Shown here piece after piece: positions 38,558 through 50,639 of a DNA stretch of 64,000 nucleotides. Both the position numbers and the translations under genes were made by a program. Source of the stretch: Xanthomonas hortorum pv. pelargonii (GTDB lineage: Bacteria > Pseudomonadota > Gammaproteobacteria > Xanthomonadales > Xanthomonadaceae). The number at the start of each line of letters is the position of its first letter. Position 1 is the stretch's first letter. The stretch lies in the NCBI RefSeq assembly GCF_024499015.1, contig NZ_CP098604.1, positions 4,588,001-4,652,000 of the forward strand, written 5' to 3'. The notes under the pieces were generated by a model. That model ran no database searches. It worked only from the letters and a program-made list of their open reading frames with translations, and was not told the origin of the DNA.

Positions 38558-39531
38558 TGCCGCAGGTCTGGCTGTGGTGCCTGGCGCACCTGGTGGTCGC
38601 AGCGCTGGGAACCTGGCTGTTGCGCCGCTATGCCTTGCACCGACGCCTGCTGGATCAGCCGGGCGAGCGCCGTAGCCATGTCGTCGCCACCCCGCGTGGT
38701 GGTGGCATGGCGATCGTGGCTGCAATCCTGCTTGGTTGCATCGCTGCCACGGTGTTCTGGCCAGCTGCTCGCCTGGTCATTGGCTGGTTCGCCGTCGGGC
38801 TGGTACTGGTGGCGGGTGTGGGTTGGTGGGACGACCATCGTCCACTGTCGGCCAGGCTGCGTTTTGCGATCCATCTGACGGCATCGGTATCGTTGGGAGT
38901 CTTGGTCAGTCACTCCACTGGCAATGTCTGGGATGGCGTGCTCAGCGCAGTGGCGTCTGTCGTGTTGATCAACGTCTGGAATTTCATGGACGGCATCAAC
39001 GGTCTGGCTTCCAGCCAGGCGGCATTGGCGGCGTTGGCATTTGCGTTTGTCCTGCCCGGCGCATGGGCATGGGCGGGTCTTGCAGTTGCGGCGTCTTGCC
39101 TGGGGTTCTTGCCGTTCAATTTTCCGCGCGCGCGCATTTTTCTGGGCGATGGCGGCAGTGGCGCGCTGGGATATGTGCTGGCCGCGTTGCTCGCACTCAC
39201 GGTGGCGACGGGGCAGGTGAGCTGGTGGATCGGTTGGCTGCCATTGACCGCATTTCTCGTAGACGCCGGCTTCACGTTGCTGTCTCGCATGCTCGCCGGG
39301 CAACGTTGGTGGGAGCCACATGCTCAGCACGTCTATCAACGACTTGCACGCCGGCTTGAGACGCACGTTCCGGTAACGGGTGTTTATTTCGCTTTCAGCG
39401 TCGCTGCGTTCTGCTTGTATGTGTTAATTCGTCATGATCCGGTTTGGATGCGGGTAGTCGGTGCCCTGACCTGGGGTGCGGGTGCTACCGCGATCTGGCA
39501 CTTTCTGCGCGATGGACTGCGCAATTCCTGA
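38557..39531 (+). CDS. WbpL-like undecaprenyl-phosphate sugar-1-phosphate transferase (GT4 membrane family)
   Basis: A 324-aa polytopic membrane protein of the WecA/MraY/WbpL family. Motifs: RRSHVVATPRGGGMAI, the magnesium-binding VGWWDDHRPLSARLRF, NVWNFMDGINGLASSQA, PRARIFLGDGGSGALGY and the C-terminal HAQHVYQRL. The HVYQRL tail and the adjacent WbpM-like gene favour the WbpL subgroup that starts O-antigen chains. It overlaps lapB by one base. Confidence 0.88.
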   Translation: MPQVWLWCLAHLVVAALGTWLLRRYALHRRLLDQPGERRSHVVATPRGGGMAIVAAILLGCIAATVFWPAARLVIGWFAVGLVLVAGVGWWDDHRPLSARLRFAIHLTASVSLGVLVSHSTGNVWDGVLSAVASVVLINVWNFMDGINGLASSQAALAALAFAFVLPGAWAWAGLAVAASCLGFLPFNFPRARIFLGDGGSGALGYVLAALLALTVATGQVSWWIGWLPLTAFLVDAGFTLLSRMLAGQRWWEPHAQHVYQRLARRLETHVPVTGVYFAFSVAAFCLYVLIRHDPVWMRVVGALTWGAGATAIWHFLRDGLRNS

Positions 39532-39544
39532 GTAATGGACTTTT

Positions 39545-41452
39545 ATGATTTCCTGGCGTGACCGTTTGACCAAAGTGTTGCCGCAAGCGGCAGTCGTACT
39601 GCACGATCTTTTGATGGTGTGGGTGTGCTGGCAACTGCTGCATGCCGGCCGCTACTCGATGCTGCGCGACGCGCCCGACCTTCCACTGTGGGATTGGCGC
39701 ACTGCGGTGGTGCTGGTCGCGCAGGGGCTGGTGTTCTGGAAGATGGGGTTGTATCGCGGGCTGTGGCGATTCGCCTCGGTGCCGGACCTGTGGAATATCT
39801 TCAAGTCCAGTTTCCTTGGTCTGGTCGCGATCGTGCTGGCGCTGTCTTACGACCGCCTGGACGGGGTGCCGCTGTCGGTGCTGGTGGTCTATCCGTTCGC
39901 GCTGTCGGCATTGCTGGGGACGCCGCGTCTGCTGTATCGCGCCTGGAAGGATTATCAGATCGCGCATTCCGGCGATGCCGCGCAGCGCGTGTTGATCCTG
40001 GGCGCCGGTCGCGCTGCTGAAGGGTTGGTGCGCGATCTTCGTCGTAGCGGTACGTTCGTACCGGTCGGGTATCTGGACGACGCCAGCAATCTGCATGGCG
40101 CCAAGATCCAGGGCCTCAACGTGCTGGGTAACCTGGATCAGGCCGCATCGATCGCCAAGGAGACGGCGGCCAAGCTGCTGGTGATCGCGATTCCGTCGCT
40201 GGATGCCTCGGGGATGCAGCGCGTGGTGGCGATCTGCGAAAGCACCGGTTTGCCGTTCCGCATGGTGCCCAAGCTGATCAATGTGCTGGAAGGGCGCTCC
40301 TTGCCTGGCGAATTGAAGGAGGTCGCGATCGAGGACCTGCTCAATCGCAAGCCGGTCACGCCCGATTGGCGCCTGATCCGCGATTGGCTGACCAACAAGA
40401 CGGTGATGGTCACCGGTGCCGGCGGTTCGATCGGCTCGGAAGTCTGTCGCCAGTGCGCGCGGCATGGTGCGCGTCGGATTGTGCTGCTGGAAATCGATGA
40501 GCTGGCATTGCTGACCATCGATTCGGATCTGCGCCGGCTGTTCCCCGATATCGAAGTGGTGCGCGTGCTCGGCGATTGCGGTGACCCGGCCGTGGTTGCG
40601 TATGCACTGAACACCGCGACTCCGGATGCGGTGTTCCATGCCGCCGCCTACAAGCAGGTGCCGTTGCTGGAAGAACAGTTGCGCGAAGCAGTGCGCAACA
40701 ACGTGCTGGCAACCGAGAACGTGGCGCGCGCCTGTCAGCGTGCGCGTATCGAAACGTTCGTCTTCATCTCTACCGACAAGGCCGTCGAGCCGGTCAACGT
40801 ATTGGGCGCGAGCAAGCGCTACGCCGAGATGATCTGCCAGAGTCTTGACGCCCGCGATGCGCCGACGCGCTTCATCACCGTGCGCTTCGGCAACGTGCTG
40901 GATTCGGCCGGCAGCGTGGTGCCGTTGTTCCGTGAGCAGATCCGTCAGGGCGGGCCGGTCACGGTGACGCACCCGGATGTGACGCGTTACTTCATGACCA
41001 TTCCCGAAGCCTGCCAGTTGGTGGTGCAGGCCGCTGCCTCCGCTTCGCATGGTGCGATCTACACATTGGACATGGGCGAGCCGGTGCCGATCCGCTTGCT
41101 GGCCGAGCAGATGATTCGGCTTGCCGGCAAGCAGCCGGGCAAGGATGTGGCGATTCTCTATACCGGCTTGCGTCCGGGCGAGAAGCTGCATGAAACGCTG
41201 TTCTATTCGGACGAAGACTATCGTCCCACCGCGCATCCCAAGATCCTGGAAGCCGGTGTGCGCGAGTTCTCGCACGAGCAGGTGTTGCAGCTGGTGACGC
41301 GCTTGCGTGAGGCGGTTAACCGCTATGACATCAAGGCAATGGAGACTGTGTTGGGCGGTCTGATGCCGGATTTTGCGGCTGCTCGACGGAAAGTCGACAC
41401 GCGATCTGATACGGTCGTTCCATTCCCCGCACGTGAGGTCAGAAGACTTTAA
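39545..41452 (+). CDS. WbpM/FlaA1/CapD-type nucleotide-sugar 4,6-dehydratase
   Basis: A 635-aa protein: an N-terminal membrane domain with ~4 helices, a first Rossmann-like region (VLILGAGRAAEGLVRDL), then the catalytic SDR domain with VMVTGAGGSIGSEVCRQ, VFHAAAYKQVPLLE, FVFISTDKAVEPVNVLGASKRYAE and VRFGNVLDSAGSVVPLF. Relatives such as WbpM convert UDP-GlcNAc to a 4-keto-6-deoxy sugar for O-antigen. The stop overlaps galU by TAATG. Confidence 0.9.
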   Translation: MISWRDRLTKVLPQAAVVLHDLLMVWVCWQLLHAGRYSMLRDAPDLPLWDWRTAVVLVAQGLVFWKMGLYRGLWRFASVPDLWNIFKSSFLGLVAIVLALSYDRLDGVPLSVLVVYPFALSALLGTPRLLYRAWKDYQIAHSGDAAQRVLILGAGRAAEGLVRDLRRSGTFVPVGYLDDASNLHGAKIQGLNVLGNLDQAASIAKETAAKLLVIAIPSLDASGMQRVVAICESTGLPFRMVPKLINVLEGRSLPGELKEVAIEDLLNRKPVTPDWRLIRDWLTNKTVMVTGAGGSIGSEVCRQCARHGARRIVLLEIDELALLTIDSDLRRLFPDIEVVRVLGDCGDPAVVAYALNTATPDAVFHAAAYKQVPLLEEQLREAVRNNVLATENVARACQRARIETFVFISTDKAVEPVNVLGASKRYAEMICQSLDARDAPTRFITVRFGNVLDSAGSVVPLFREQIRQGGPVTVTHPDVTRYFMTIPEACQLVVQAAASASHGAIYTLDMGEPVPIRLLAEQMIRLAGKQPGKDVAILYTGLRPGEKLHETLFYSDEDYRPTAHPKILEAGVREFSHEQVLQLVTRLREAVNRYDIKAMETVLGGLMPDFAAARRKVDTRSDTVVPFPAREVRRL

Positions 41453-42345
41453 TGAGCAAGCGTATTCGCAAGGCCGTATTCCCCGTCGCAGGTCTTGGGA
41501 CCCGCTTTCTTCCGGCAACTAAGACGGTGCCGAAAGAAATGCTGCCAATCATCGACAAACCGTTGATCCAGTATGCCGTCGACGAGGCCATCCAGGCCGG
41601 TTGCGATACGCTGATCTTCGTGACCAATCGCTACAAGCACTCGATCGCCGACTACTTCGACAAGGCCTACGAGCTTGAGCAGAAGCTCGAGCGCGCCGGC
41701 AAGCTCGAACAGCTGGAGCTGGTGCGCCATGCATTGCCCGAAGGCGTGCGCGCCATTTTCGTGACGCAGGCCGAGGCACTGGGTCTGGGGCATGCGGTGC
41801 TGTGCGCCAAGGCCGTGGTCGGCGACGAGCCGTTCGCGGTGTTGTTGCCTGACGATCTCATCTGGAACCGCGGCGCTGGTGCGCTGACCCAGATGGCCGA
41901 TGTGGCCGAAGCCTCCGGCGGCAGCGTCATTGCCGTTGAAGACGTGCCGCACGACAAGACCGCCAGTTACGGCATCGTGGCCACCGATGCATTCGATGGT
42001 CGCAAGGGGCGTATCAACGCCATCGTCGAAAAGCCCAAGCCGGAAGTGGCACCAAGCAATCTGGCGGTGGTCGGTCGTTACGTGCTCAGCCCCAAGATCT
42101 TCGAACTGCTCGAAGAAACCGGTGCAGGCGCAGGTGGCGAAATCCAGCTGACCGACGCGATTGCCGGGCTGCTCAAGCAGGAAACTGTCGATGCGTATCG
42201 CTTCGAAGGCCGTCGTTTCGATTGCGGCGCGCATATCGGCCTGATCGAGGCCACGGTGCATTTCGCGCTCGAGCACGAGAAGCATGGTGGGCCGGCCAAG
42301 GAAATCCTGCGTGCTGCATTGGCCGAGGCCGACGCGCGCGGCTGA
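41452..42345 (+). CDS. galU: UTP-glucose-1-phosphate uridylyltransferase
   Basis: A 297-aa enzyme making UDP-glucose for LPS, xanthan-type exopolysaccharide and glycosyl transfer. Motifs: KAVFPVAGLGTRFLPATKTVPKEMLPIIDKPLIQY, AEALGLGHAVLCAK, VLLPDDLI and GGEIQLTDAI. It closes the LPS/polysaccharide cluster that begins at lapA. Confidence 0.96.
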   Translation: MSKRIRKAVFPVAGLGTRFLPATKTVPKEMLPIIDKPLIQYAVDEAIQAGCDTLIFVTNRYKHSIADYFDKAYELEQKLERAGKLEQLELVRHALPEGVRAIFVTQAEALGLGHAVLCAKAVVGDEPFAVLLPDDLIWNRGAGALTQMADVAEASGGSVIAVEDVPHDKTASYGIVATDAFDGRKGRINAIVEKPKPEVAPSNLAVVGRYVLSPKIFELLEETGAGAGGEIQLTDAIAGLLKQETVDAYRFEGRRFDCGAHIGLIEATVHFALEHEKHGGPAKEILRAALAEADARG

Positions 42346-42370
42346 TTGCCCGGTCATTGCCTGCATCCAC

Positions 42371-42394
42371 GAACGACGCCATCTGGCGTCGTTC
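42371..42394 (+). terminator. Hairpin after galU
   Basis: A perfect 10-bp stem GAACGACGCC/GGCGTCGTTC with loop ATCT, 25 bp past the galU stop, followed by GTCGTTTGG. The T run is weak but position and stem suit a terminator. Confidence 0.55.
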
Positions 42395-42507
42395 GTCGTT
42401 TGGGGCGTCGCAGATCAGGGTCGACGTGCTGGTCGAGATCGATGTGGAAGCGCTGGCTGATCGACCGATGCGCACGCAGGTGCAGGGCAGCGCCAAGCCT
42501 GTGCCGC

Positions 42508-42513
42508 TAGAAT
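42508..42513 (+). promoter_or_regulatory. -10 element directly abutting the antiporter start
   Basis: TAGAAT ends 7 bp before the ATG at 42521, where transcription would be expected to begin. If used, the antiporter mRNA is leaderless. Confidence 0.4.
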
Positions 42514-42520
42514 CCTTGAG

Positions 42521-44377
42521 ATGAGCCAAGCAGCCGAATCCAGTGAACTGATCAACGTCGTCGTCCTGCTCGGCGCTGCCGTCGTTGCGATCCCGTTATT
42601 CCGACGTCTCGGCCTGGGCTCGGTGCTGGGTTACCTGGCCGCGGGACTGGCGATTGGTCCGTTCGGCCTGGGGTTGTTCGATGAGCCGCAGGCGATCCTG
42701 CATGTGGCCGAGTTGGGCGTGGTGATGTTCCTGTTCGTGATCGGGCTGGAAATGCGGCCGTCTCACTTGTGGAGTCTGCGCAAGGAGATCTTCGGTCTTG
42801 GGACCGCGCAGATTGCGGTCTGCACGCTGGTACTGACCGGCATCGGCATGTTGCTCGGCTTTGCGCCGCCGGTGGCGTTTGTCGCCGCGTCCGGCTTCGT
42901 GCTGACCTCCACGGCGGTGGTGATGCAATTGCTGGCCGAGCGTGGCGATGTCGCCTTGCCGCCGGGTCAAAAGATCGTGGCGATTCTGCTGTTCGAAGAT
43001 CTGTTGATCGTGCCGCTGCTGGCGATCGTGGCCTGGATGGGGTCCAACGGCGATCCGCAGGCGGCGTCGCAGCGCTGGCAGGACATCGGCATCGGTCTGG
43101 CCTGCATCGTCGGATTATTGGTGGCAGGGCGCTGGCTGCTCAATCCCTTGTTCCGGATCCTGGCTGCGTCCAAGGCACGCGAGGTGATGACGGCGGCTGC
43201 CTTGTTGGTGGTGCTGGGCGCGGCGCTATTGATGCAGGTGGGTGGGTTGTCGATGGCGATGGGGGCGTTCCTGGCCGGTGTGCTGCTGTCCGAATCCACC
43301 TTCCGGCATCAGATCGAAGCGGACATCGAGCCGTTTCGCGGGATTTTGCTGGGGCTGTTCTTCCTCGGCGTCGGTATGAGCCTGGACCTGCACGTCGTTG
43401 CGGCGGATTGGCAGCTGATCGCTGCCGGCGTGCTGGCCTTGATGGTCGGCAAGGGCGTGTGCATCTATGCGGTGGCACGGCTGATGCGCAGCGATCATCG
43501 CCAGGCGCTGGACCGTGGCGTGCTGATGGCGCAGGGCGGCGAGTTCGCGTTCGTGCTGTTCGCTGCGGCATCGGCTTCCGGCGTCATCGATGCACAGGTC
43601 AACGCCAGCCTGACCGCGATCGTGGTGGTGTCGATGGCGCTGACACCGTTGTTCGTGCTGCTGCAGCGCCGGCTGACGCCAGCCGCCAAGCCGTCGCTGG
43701 AGGGCGTGGAAGCAGTCAATGGCCAGACCGGCAGCGTGCTGATCATCGGGTTCGGGCGCTTCGGTCAGGTCGCCAGCCAGTCGCTGCTGGCGCGCGATGT
43801 GGACGTGACCATCATCGATAACGACATCGAGATGATCCAGAGCGCGGAGGAGTTTGGTTTCAAGATCTACTACGGCGATGGCACCCGGCTGGATGTGCTG
43901 CATGCGTCCGGTGCGCATAGCGCACGCGCGATTGCGGTGTGCGTCGACAGCCCCGAGGCGGCCAATCGCATCGTGGAGCTGGCAACGCGCGAGTTCCCGC
44001 ACGCCCGATTGTTGGTGCGCTCGTACGATCGTGAGCATTCGTTGCAGTTGGTCGCTGCCGGCGTGGATTACCAGATCCGCGAGACCTTCGAGTCGGCGGT
44101 GGCGTTCGGTCAAGCGGCCCTGGTCGAGCTGGGCATGGACGAGGACGAGGCCGTCACCATCGCGCGCGAGATCCGGCGTCGCGATGCGGAGCGTTTCGAA
44201 TTGGAGATTGCGGCCGGCAACACGCGTGCCGGTGCTGTGTCAGGGCTGATGTACGGCAATATCACGCCGACCGTGCCCAAGCCCACGCCATTTACCCCGC
44301 CGCGGCGCGAAAGCCGCACGCTCAATCCCGATGCGGTGCCGCAGGCCAATCAGGTAGAAGAAGCGACCGGCGACTGA
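42521..44377 (+). CDS. KefC-type monovalent cation:proton antiporter (CPA2)
   Basis: A 618-aa protein with a ~12-helix Na+/H+-exchanger domain (LRRLGLGSVLGYLAAGLAIGPFGLGLF-like segment, LFFLGVGMSLDL) followed by a cytoplasmic RCK/TrkA-N domain with GFGRFGQVASQSLLARDVDVTIID and GDGTRLDVL. It is similar to KefB/KefC/YbaL potassium efflux systems gated by NAD(H) or glutathione adducts. No KefF/G-like partner is next to it. No ribosome site is evident at the start. Confidence 0.9.
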   Translation: MSQAAESSELINVVVLLGAAVVAIPLFRRLGLGSVLGYLAAGLAIGPFGLGLFDEPQAILHVAELGVVMFLFVIGLEMRPSHLWSLRKEIFGLGTAQIAVCTLVLTGIGMLLGFAPPVAFVAASGFVLTSTAVVMQLLAERGDVALPPGQKIVAILLFEDLLIVPLLAIVAWMGSNGDPQAASQRWQDIGIGLACIVGLLVAGRWLLNPLFRILAASKAREVMTAAALLVVLGAALLMQVGGLSMAMGAFLAGVLLSESTFRHQIEADIEPFRGILLGLFFLGVGMSLDLHVVAADWQLIAAGVLALMVGKGVCIYAVARLMRSDHRQALDRGVLMAQGGEFAFVLFAAASASGVIDAQVNASLTAIVVVSMALTPLFVLLQRRLTPAAKPSLEGVEAVNGQTGSVLIIGFGRFGQVASQSLLARDVDVTIIDNDIEMIQSAEEFGFKIYYGDGTRLDVLHASGAHSARAIAVCVDSPEAANRIVELATREFPHARLLVRSYDREHSLQLVAAGVDYQIRETFESAVAFGQAALVELGMDEDEAVTIAREIRRRDAERFELEIAAGNTRAGAVSGLMYGNITPTVPKPTPFTPPRRESRTLNPDAVPQANQVEEATGD

Positions 44378-44497
44378 GCCACGTGTGCAGGGTGAGCGCC
44401 GACACATGTTCAGCGCTGCGCTTGCATTGGCTGGTCGAGAAAACACATTGGGCGCCAACGTAGCCGGCGCCCATGCGTCAGCCGCCAGCCGATCGAC

Positions 44498-44818
44498 TCA
44501 GCCGTGCGTACGTTGAGCAGCAGCGAAGGCTTCCAACTGCTCGGGGGTGGCGTCTTTCTGGTGCTGCTGTTTCCAGTCGGCAAACGGCATGCCATAGACC
44601 GCTTCGCGCGCCTGATCCTTGCTCATCGGTCGGCCGTGCGCTTCTGCGGCTTCGCGGTACCAGTCGCCCAGGCAATTGCGGCAGAAGCCGGCCAGGATCA
44701 TCAGATCGATGTTCTGCACATCGAGCCGGTCCTGGTTGAGATGCTGCAACAGACGGCGAAATGCGGCCGCTTCGATAGAGGTGGTGATGGAATCGGGCGT
44801 TGAGGTGGTGTCGGTCAT
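44498..44818 (-). CDS. DUF1244-family small protein
   Basis: A 106-aa protein with AAAFRRLLQHLNQDRLDVQNIDLMILAGFCRNCLGDWYREAA and YGMPFADWKQQHQKDAT, the conserved DUF1244 pattern including the CRNCL cysteines. Function unknown. It is divergent from folD. Confidence 0.85.
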   Translation of the reverse strand: MTDTTSTPDSITTSIEAAAFRRLLQHLNQDRLDVQNIDLMILAGFCRNCLGDWYREAAEAHGRPMSKDQAREAVYGMPFADWKQQHQKDATPEQLEAFAAAQRTHG

Positions 44819-44867
44819 GACGGAATCGGGGACAATAGACGGCCTTCGACTCTACACCTGACGCCCC

Positions 44868-47302
<2,435 letters not shown>

Positions 47303-47314
47303 GCCAGCGCGCGG

Positions 47315-47428
47315 GAGTGGGGATTCGGCATTCGGGATTCGCAAGAGCCTACCGCTTCCTCATCTGGCAGCGGTCGTCGCTTCCGCTTTTGCTAATCCCC
47401 AATCCCAACTCCCCAATCCCGGCCCTCA
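47315..47428. repeat. Short GGGGATTCGG/CCCCAATCCC repeats between guaB and guaA
   Basis: GGGGATTCGGCATTCGGGATTCG on one side faces CCCCAATCCCAACTCCCCAATCCC on the other, so the spacer can fold back on itself. Similar tracts occur at 8480-8620 and 9412-9522. They are common between Xanthomonas genes; no function is known. Confidence 0.6.
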
Positions 47429-48994
47429 ATGACCAACATCCATACCGACAAGATCCTCATCCTCGATTTCGGCGCGCAGTACACCCAGCTGATTGCGCGG
47501 CGTATCCGTGAGATCGGGGTGTATTGCGAAATCTGGGCCTGGGATCATGATCCATCCGAGATTGCCGGATTCGGTGCCAAGGGCATCATTCTGTCTGGTG
47601 GGCCGGAATCGACCACCTTGCCGGGTGCGCCGGTTGCGCCGCAGGAAGTGTTCGACAGCGGCTTGCCGGTGTTCGGTATCTGCTATGGCATGCAGACGCT
47701 TGCTGCGCAGCTGGGCGGAGCGACAGAAGCGGCCGACCAACGCGAATTCGGCCATGCCGAAGTGGATGTTGTGGCGGCCGATGCGCTGTTCGCCGGCTTG
47801 ACCGATCATGCCGGTGCCTCGCGTTTGAATGTGTGGATGAGCCACGGCGATCACGTTTCGCAGGTGCCGCCGGGTTTCACCGTTACCGCAGTGACCGACC
47901 GCATACCGGTGGCGGCGATGTCCAACGAGGACAAGCGCTGGTACGGCGTGCAGTTCCATCCGGAAGTGACCCACACGCTGCAGGGCCAGACCTTGTTGCG
48001 TCGCTTCGTGGTCGATGTCTGCGGCTGTCAGACGCTGTGGACGGCGGCCAACATCATCGACGACCAGATCGCGCGCGTGCGCGCGCAGGTGGGCGATGAC
48101 GAAGTGATTCTTGGCCTGTCCGGCGGCGTCGATTCGTCGGTGGTCGCTGCGCTGTTGCACAAGGCGATCGGCGACAAGCTGACCTGCGTGTTCGTCGACA
48201 CCGGCCTGCTGCGTTGGCAGGAAGGCGACCAGGTGATGGCGATGTTCGCCGAGCACATGGGCGTCAAGGTGATCCGCGTCAACGCGGCCGATCGTTACTT
48301 CGCCAAGCTCGAAGGCGTGAGCGACCCGGAAGCCAAGCGCAAGATCATCGGCAACCTGTTTGTGGATATCTTCGACGAAGAATCCAACAAGCTGGCCAAT
48401 GCCAAGTGGTTGGCGCAGGGCACGATCTATCCGGACGTGATCGAGTCGGCCGGCAGCAAGACCGGCAAGGCGCACGTGATCAAGAGTCACCACAACGTCG
48501 GTGGCCTGCCCGAGCACATGAAGCTAGGTCTGGTCGAGCCGTTGCGCGAATTGTTCAAGGACGAAGTGCGTCGTCTCGGTGTCGAACTCGGCCTGCCTCG
48601 CACGATGGTGTATCGCCATCCGTTCCCGGGCCCAGGCCTGGGCGTGCGCATCCTGGGCGAAGTGAAGCGCGAGTACGCCGAGCTGCTGGCCAAGGCCGAT
48701 GCGATCTTCATCGACGAACTGCGCAAGGCCGATCTGTACGACAAGACCAGCCAGGCGTTCGCGGTGTTCCTGCCGGTGAAATCGGTGGGTGTGGTCGGCG
48801 ATGCACGCGCCTACGAATGGGTGATCGCGCTGCGCGCGGTGGAAACCATCGACTTCATGACCGCACACTGGGCGCACCTGCCGTACGACTTCCTCGGCAC
48901 GGTCAGCAATCGCATCATCAACGAACTGCGCGGCGTCTCGCGCGTGGTCTACGACATCTCCGGCAAGCCGCCTGCGACGATCGAGTGGGAATGA
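47429..48994 (+). CDS. guaA: GMP synthase (glutamine-hydrolysing)
   Basis: A 521-aa enzyme. The class I amidotransferase domain has [31 protein letters not shown] (nucleophile Cys) and [10 protein letters not shown]. The ATP-pyrophosphatase domain has [15 protein letters not shown], and the C-terminal dimerisation domain ends KPPATIEWE. The 3' end of guaA is a known integration target for genomic islands, and here an integrase gene lies 307 bp downstream. Confidence 0.97.
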   Translation: MTNIHTDKILILDFGAQYTQLIARRIREIGVYCEIWAWDHDPSEIAGFGAKGIILSGGPESTTLPGAPVAPQEVFDSGLPVFGICYGMQTLAAQLGGATEAADQREFGHAEVDVVAADALFAGLTDHAGASRLNVWMSHGDHVSQVPPGFTVTAVTDRIPVAAMSNEDKRWYGVQFHPEVTHTLQGQTLLRRFVVDVCGCQTLWTAANIIDDQIARVRAQVGDDEVILGLSGGVDSSVVAALLHKAIGDKLTCVFVDTGLLRWQEGDQVMAMFAEHMGVKVIRVNAADRYFAKLEGVSDPEAKRKIIGNLFVDIFDEESNKLANAKWLAQGTIYPDVIESAGSKTGKAHVIKSHHNVGGLPEHMKLGLVEPLRELFKDEVRRLGVELGLPRTMVYRHPFPGPGLGVRILGEVKREYAELLAKADAIFIDELRKADLYDKTSQAFAVFLPVKSVGVVGDARAYEWVIALRAVETIDFMTAHWAHLPYDFLGTVSNRIINELRGVSRVVYDISGKPPATIEWE

Positions 48995-48998
48995 TCCG
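48965..48998 (+). other. Candidate island attachment site at the guaA 3' end
   Basis: Last codons of guaA plus stop (GACGATCGAGTGGGAATGAT), the position used by known guaA-targeting islands. The island starts here: gene content switches from housekeeping to mobile. No second copy was found in the window, so the far junction should lie beyond 64,000. Confidence 0.5.
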
Positions 48999-49122
48999 GC
49001 GTCTGGCACCGGCTGGCATCTAGTAGCACGAAAACATATCTAAGTCCTCGTCATTGCAGGATTTTTTGTGATTTCGTTCGGCGCCATCTTGCAATGAATA
49101 GTATCGCCAAGCGCCGTTTTTT

Positions 49123-49279
49123 CATGGCATGAGAGATGGCATTGAGTGCTTCTATGGCATGAGAAGGCGCCGATGCCATGTAACCACCTTGCGGATTTTC
49201 ATGGTATCGAAATTACGTAACGCGATGATTTTATTGTTATTTTACGCAAGGATTGGCCGGCTTCTGGATCATGGTATTT
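49123..49279. repeat. Repeated ATGGYAT motifs ahead of the integrase
   Basis: CATGGCATGAGA (49123), TATGGCATGAGA (49153), inverted GATGCCATG (49172), CATGGTATCGA (49200) and CATGGTATTT (49270) lie between guaA and the integrase ATG. Spaced short repeats in this position fit integrase or excisionase arm-binding sites of an attP region. The remainder of 48995-49301 is AT-rich and gene-free. Confidence 0.5.
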
Positions 49280-49301
49280 GAATTGAATCAGGCCGAGAAC
49301 C

Positions 49302-50504
49302 ATGTTGACCGATACCAAGCTGCGCAACCTCAAGCCGAAGGACAAGCTCTACAAGGTGAATGATCGCGACGGCCTCTATGTAGCCGTCACGGCCGCTGGA
49401 GCGATTTCGTTCCGCTACAACTACTCGATCCACGGTAGGCAGGAGACCATCACCTTCGGCCGCTACGGTGTCGGCGGCATCACCCTGGCAGAAGCACGCG
49501 AGCGGTTGGGCGAGGCCAAGAAGATGATCGCGGCCGGGAAGTCACCGGCCAAGGAAAAGGCGCGGGACAAGGTCCGTGTCAAGGACGCGGAGACGTTCGG
49601 GGCCTGGGCGGAAAAGTGGCTACGGGGCTACCAGATGGCCGATTCCACCCGCGACATGCGCCGCTCAGTCTACGAACGCGAGCTAAAGCCGAAATTCAGC
49701 AATCAGAAGCTTGTGGAGATCACCCACGAGGACTTGCGCGCACTGACCGATACCATCGTGGAGCGCGGAGCACCGGCGACCGCTGTGCATGCTCGCGAGG
49801 TGGTGTTGCAGGTCTTTCGCTGGGCTATTGAGCGCGGCCAGAAGGTCGAGAATCCGGCAGAGCTGGTGCGGCCGACCACTATCGCCAAGTTCGAGCCGCG
49901 CGACCGTGCGCTGACGCCCCATGAGATCGGCCTGATGTACCAGTACATGGAGCGCATCGGCACAACGCCATCTATCCGAGCATCCGCCAAATTGCTGCTG
50001 CTGACGATGGTGCGCAAGAGCGAGCTGACCAACGCGACATGGAGCGAGATCAGCTTCAGTGATGCGCTTTGGACCATCCCAAAGGAGCGCATGAAGCGGC
50101 GCAATCCGCACCTGGTGTTCCTGTCAAGGCAGGCGCTGGACATCTTCATTGCCCTCAAGACCTTTGCCGGCGGATCGGACTACGTGTTGCCGTCGCGATA
50201 CGACTCGGACTTGCCCATGAGTAGCGCCACGCTTAACCAGGTGCTGACGCTAACATATCGGCTGGCGCAGAAGGAAGAGAAGTCACTCGCCAAGTTCGGG
50301 CCACATGACTTGCGGCGCACTGCAAGCACGCTGCTACATGAGGCCGGCTATAACACGGACTGGATTGAGAAATGCCTGGCGCACGAACAGCGAGGCGTCA
50401 GGGCTGTCTACAACAAGGCCGAGTACCGTGAGCAGCGGACGGCGATGTTGCAGGACTGGGCGGACATGATTGACGAATGGACACTGAAGCGGTCGAAGGC
50501 GTAA
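49302..50504 (+). CDS. Tyrosine site-specific integrase of the guaA island
   Basis: A 400-aa phage P4-type integrase. The N-terminal DUF4102-like domain reads MLTDTKLRNLKPKDKLYKVNDRDGLYVAVT, followed by a SAM-like core-binding region and the catalytic domain with Arg238 (LLTMVRKSEL), His335-x-x-Arg338 (GPHDLRRT), His361 (CLAHEQ) and Tyr370 (AVYNKAEYREQR). All catalytic residues are present. Its position directly after guaA marks it as the enzyme that inserted the island. Confidence 0.93.
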   Translation: MLTDTKLRNLKPKDKLYKVNDRDGLYVAVTAAGAISFRYNYSIHGRQETITFGRYGVGGITLAEARERLGEAKKMIAAGKSPAKEKARDKVRVKDAETFGAWAEKWLRGYQMADSTRDMRRSVYERELKPKFSNQKLVEITHEDLRALTDTIVERGAPATAVHAREVVLQVFRWAIERGQKVENPAELVRPTTIAKFEPRDRALTPHEIGLMYQYMERIGTTPSIRASAKLLLLTMVRKSELTNATWSEISFSDALWTIPKERMKRRNPHLVFLSRQALDIFIALKTFAGGSDYVLPSRYDSDLPMSSATLNQVLTLTYRLAQKEEKSLAKFGPHDLRRTASTLLHEAGYNTDWIEKCLAHEQRGVRAVYNKAEYREQRTAMLQDWADMIDEWTLKRSKA

Positions 50505-50557
50505 GCCAGAGGATGACAGTTCGCTCACCTGCCCGAACGTCGAGGCTTAGCACCCCT

Positions 50558-50639
50558 GGATAGGGGCGCCAGCGCCCCTATCCCACCGGCACTGCGCCAA
50601 CCACCGCGCGGCCTAATCAAGCCCCAGGCGCAGTGCCGG
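50558..50639. repeat. Two adjacent perfect inverted repeats after the integrase
   Basis: GGATAGGGGCGC/GCGCCCCTATCC (12-bp arms, 50558-50583) is immediately followed by a 13-bp pair CCGGCACTGCGCC (50586-50598) / GGCGCAGTGCCGG (50627-50639). They lie 55 bp past the integrase stop and could be a terminator-like or protein-binding structure. The rest of 50640-50784 shows nothing I recognise. Confidence 0.55.

Noticed and set aside
48995..49301. tRNA or tmRNA as the island target
   Set aside because: No cloverleaf or tRNA-like 3' end could be found; the guaA end is the better target.
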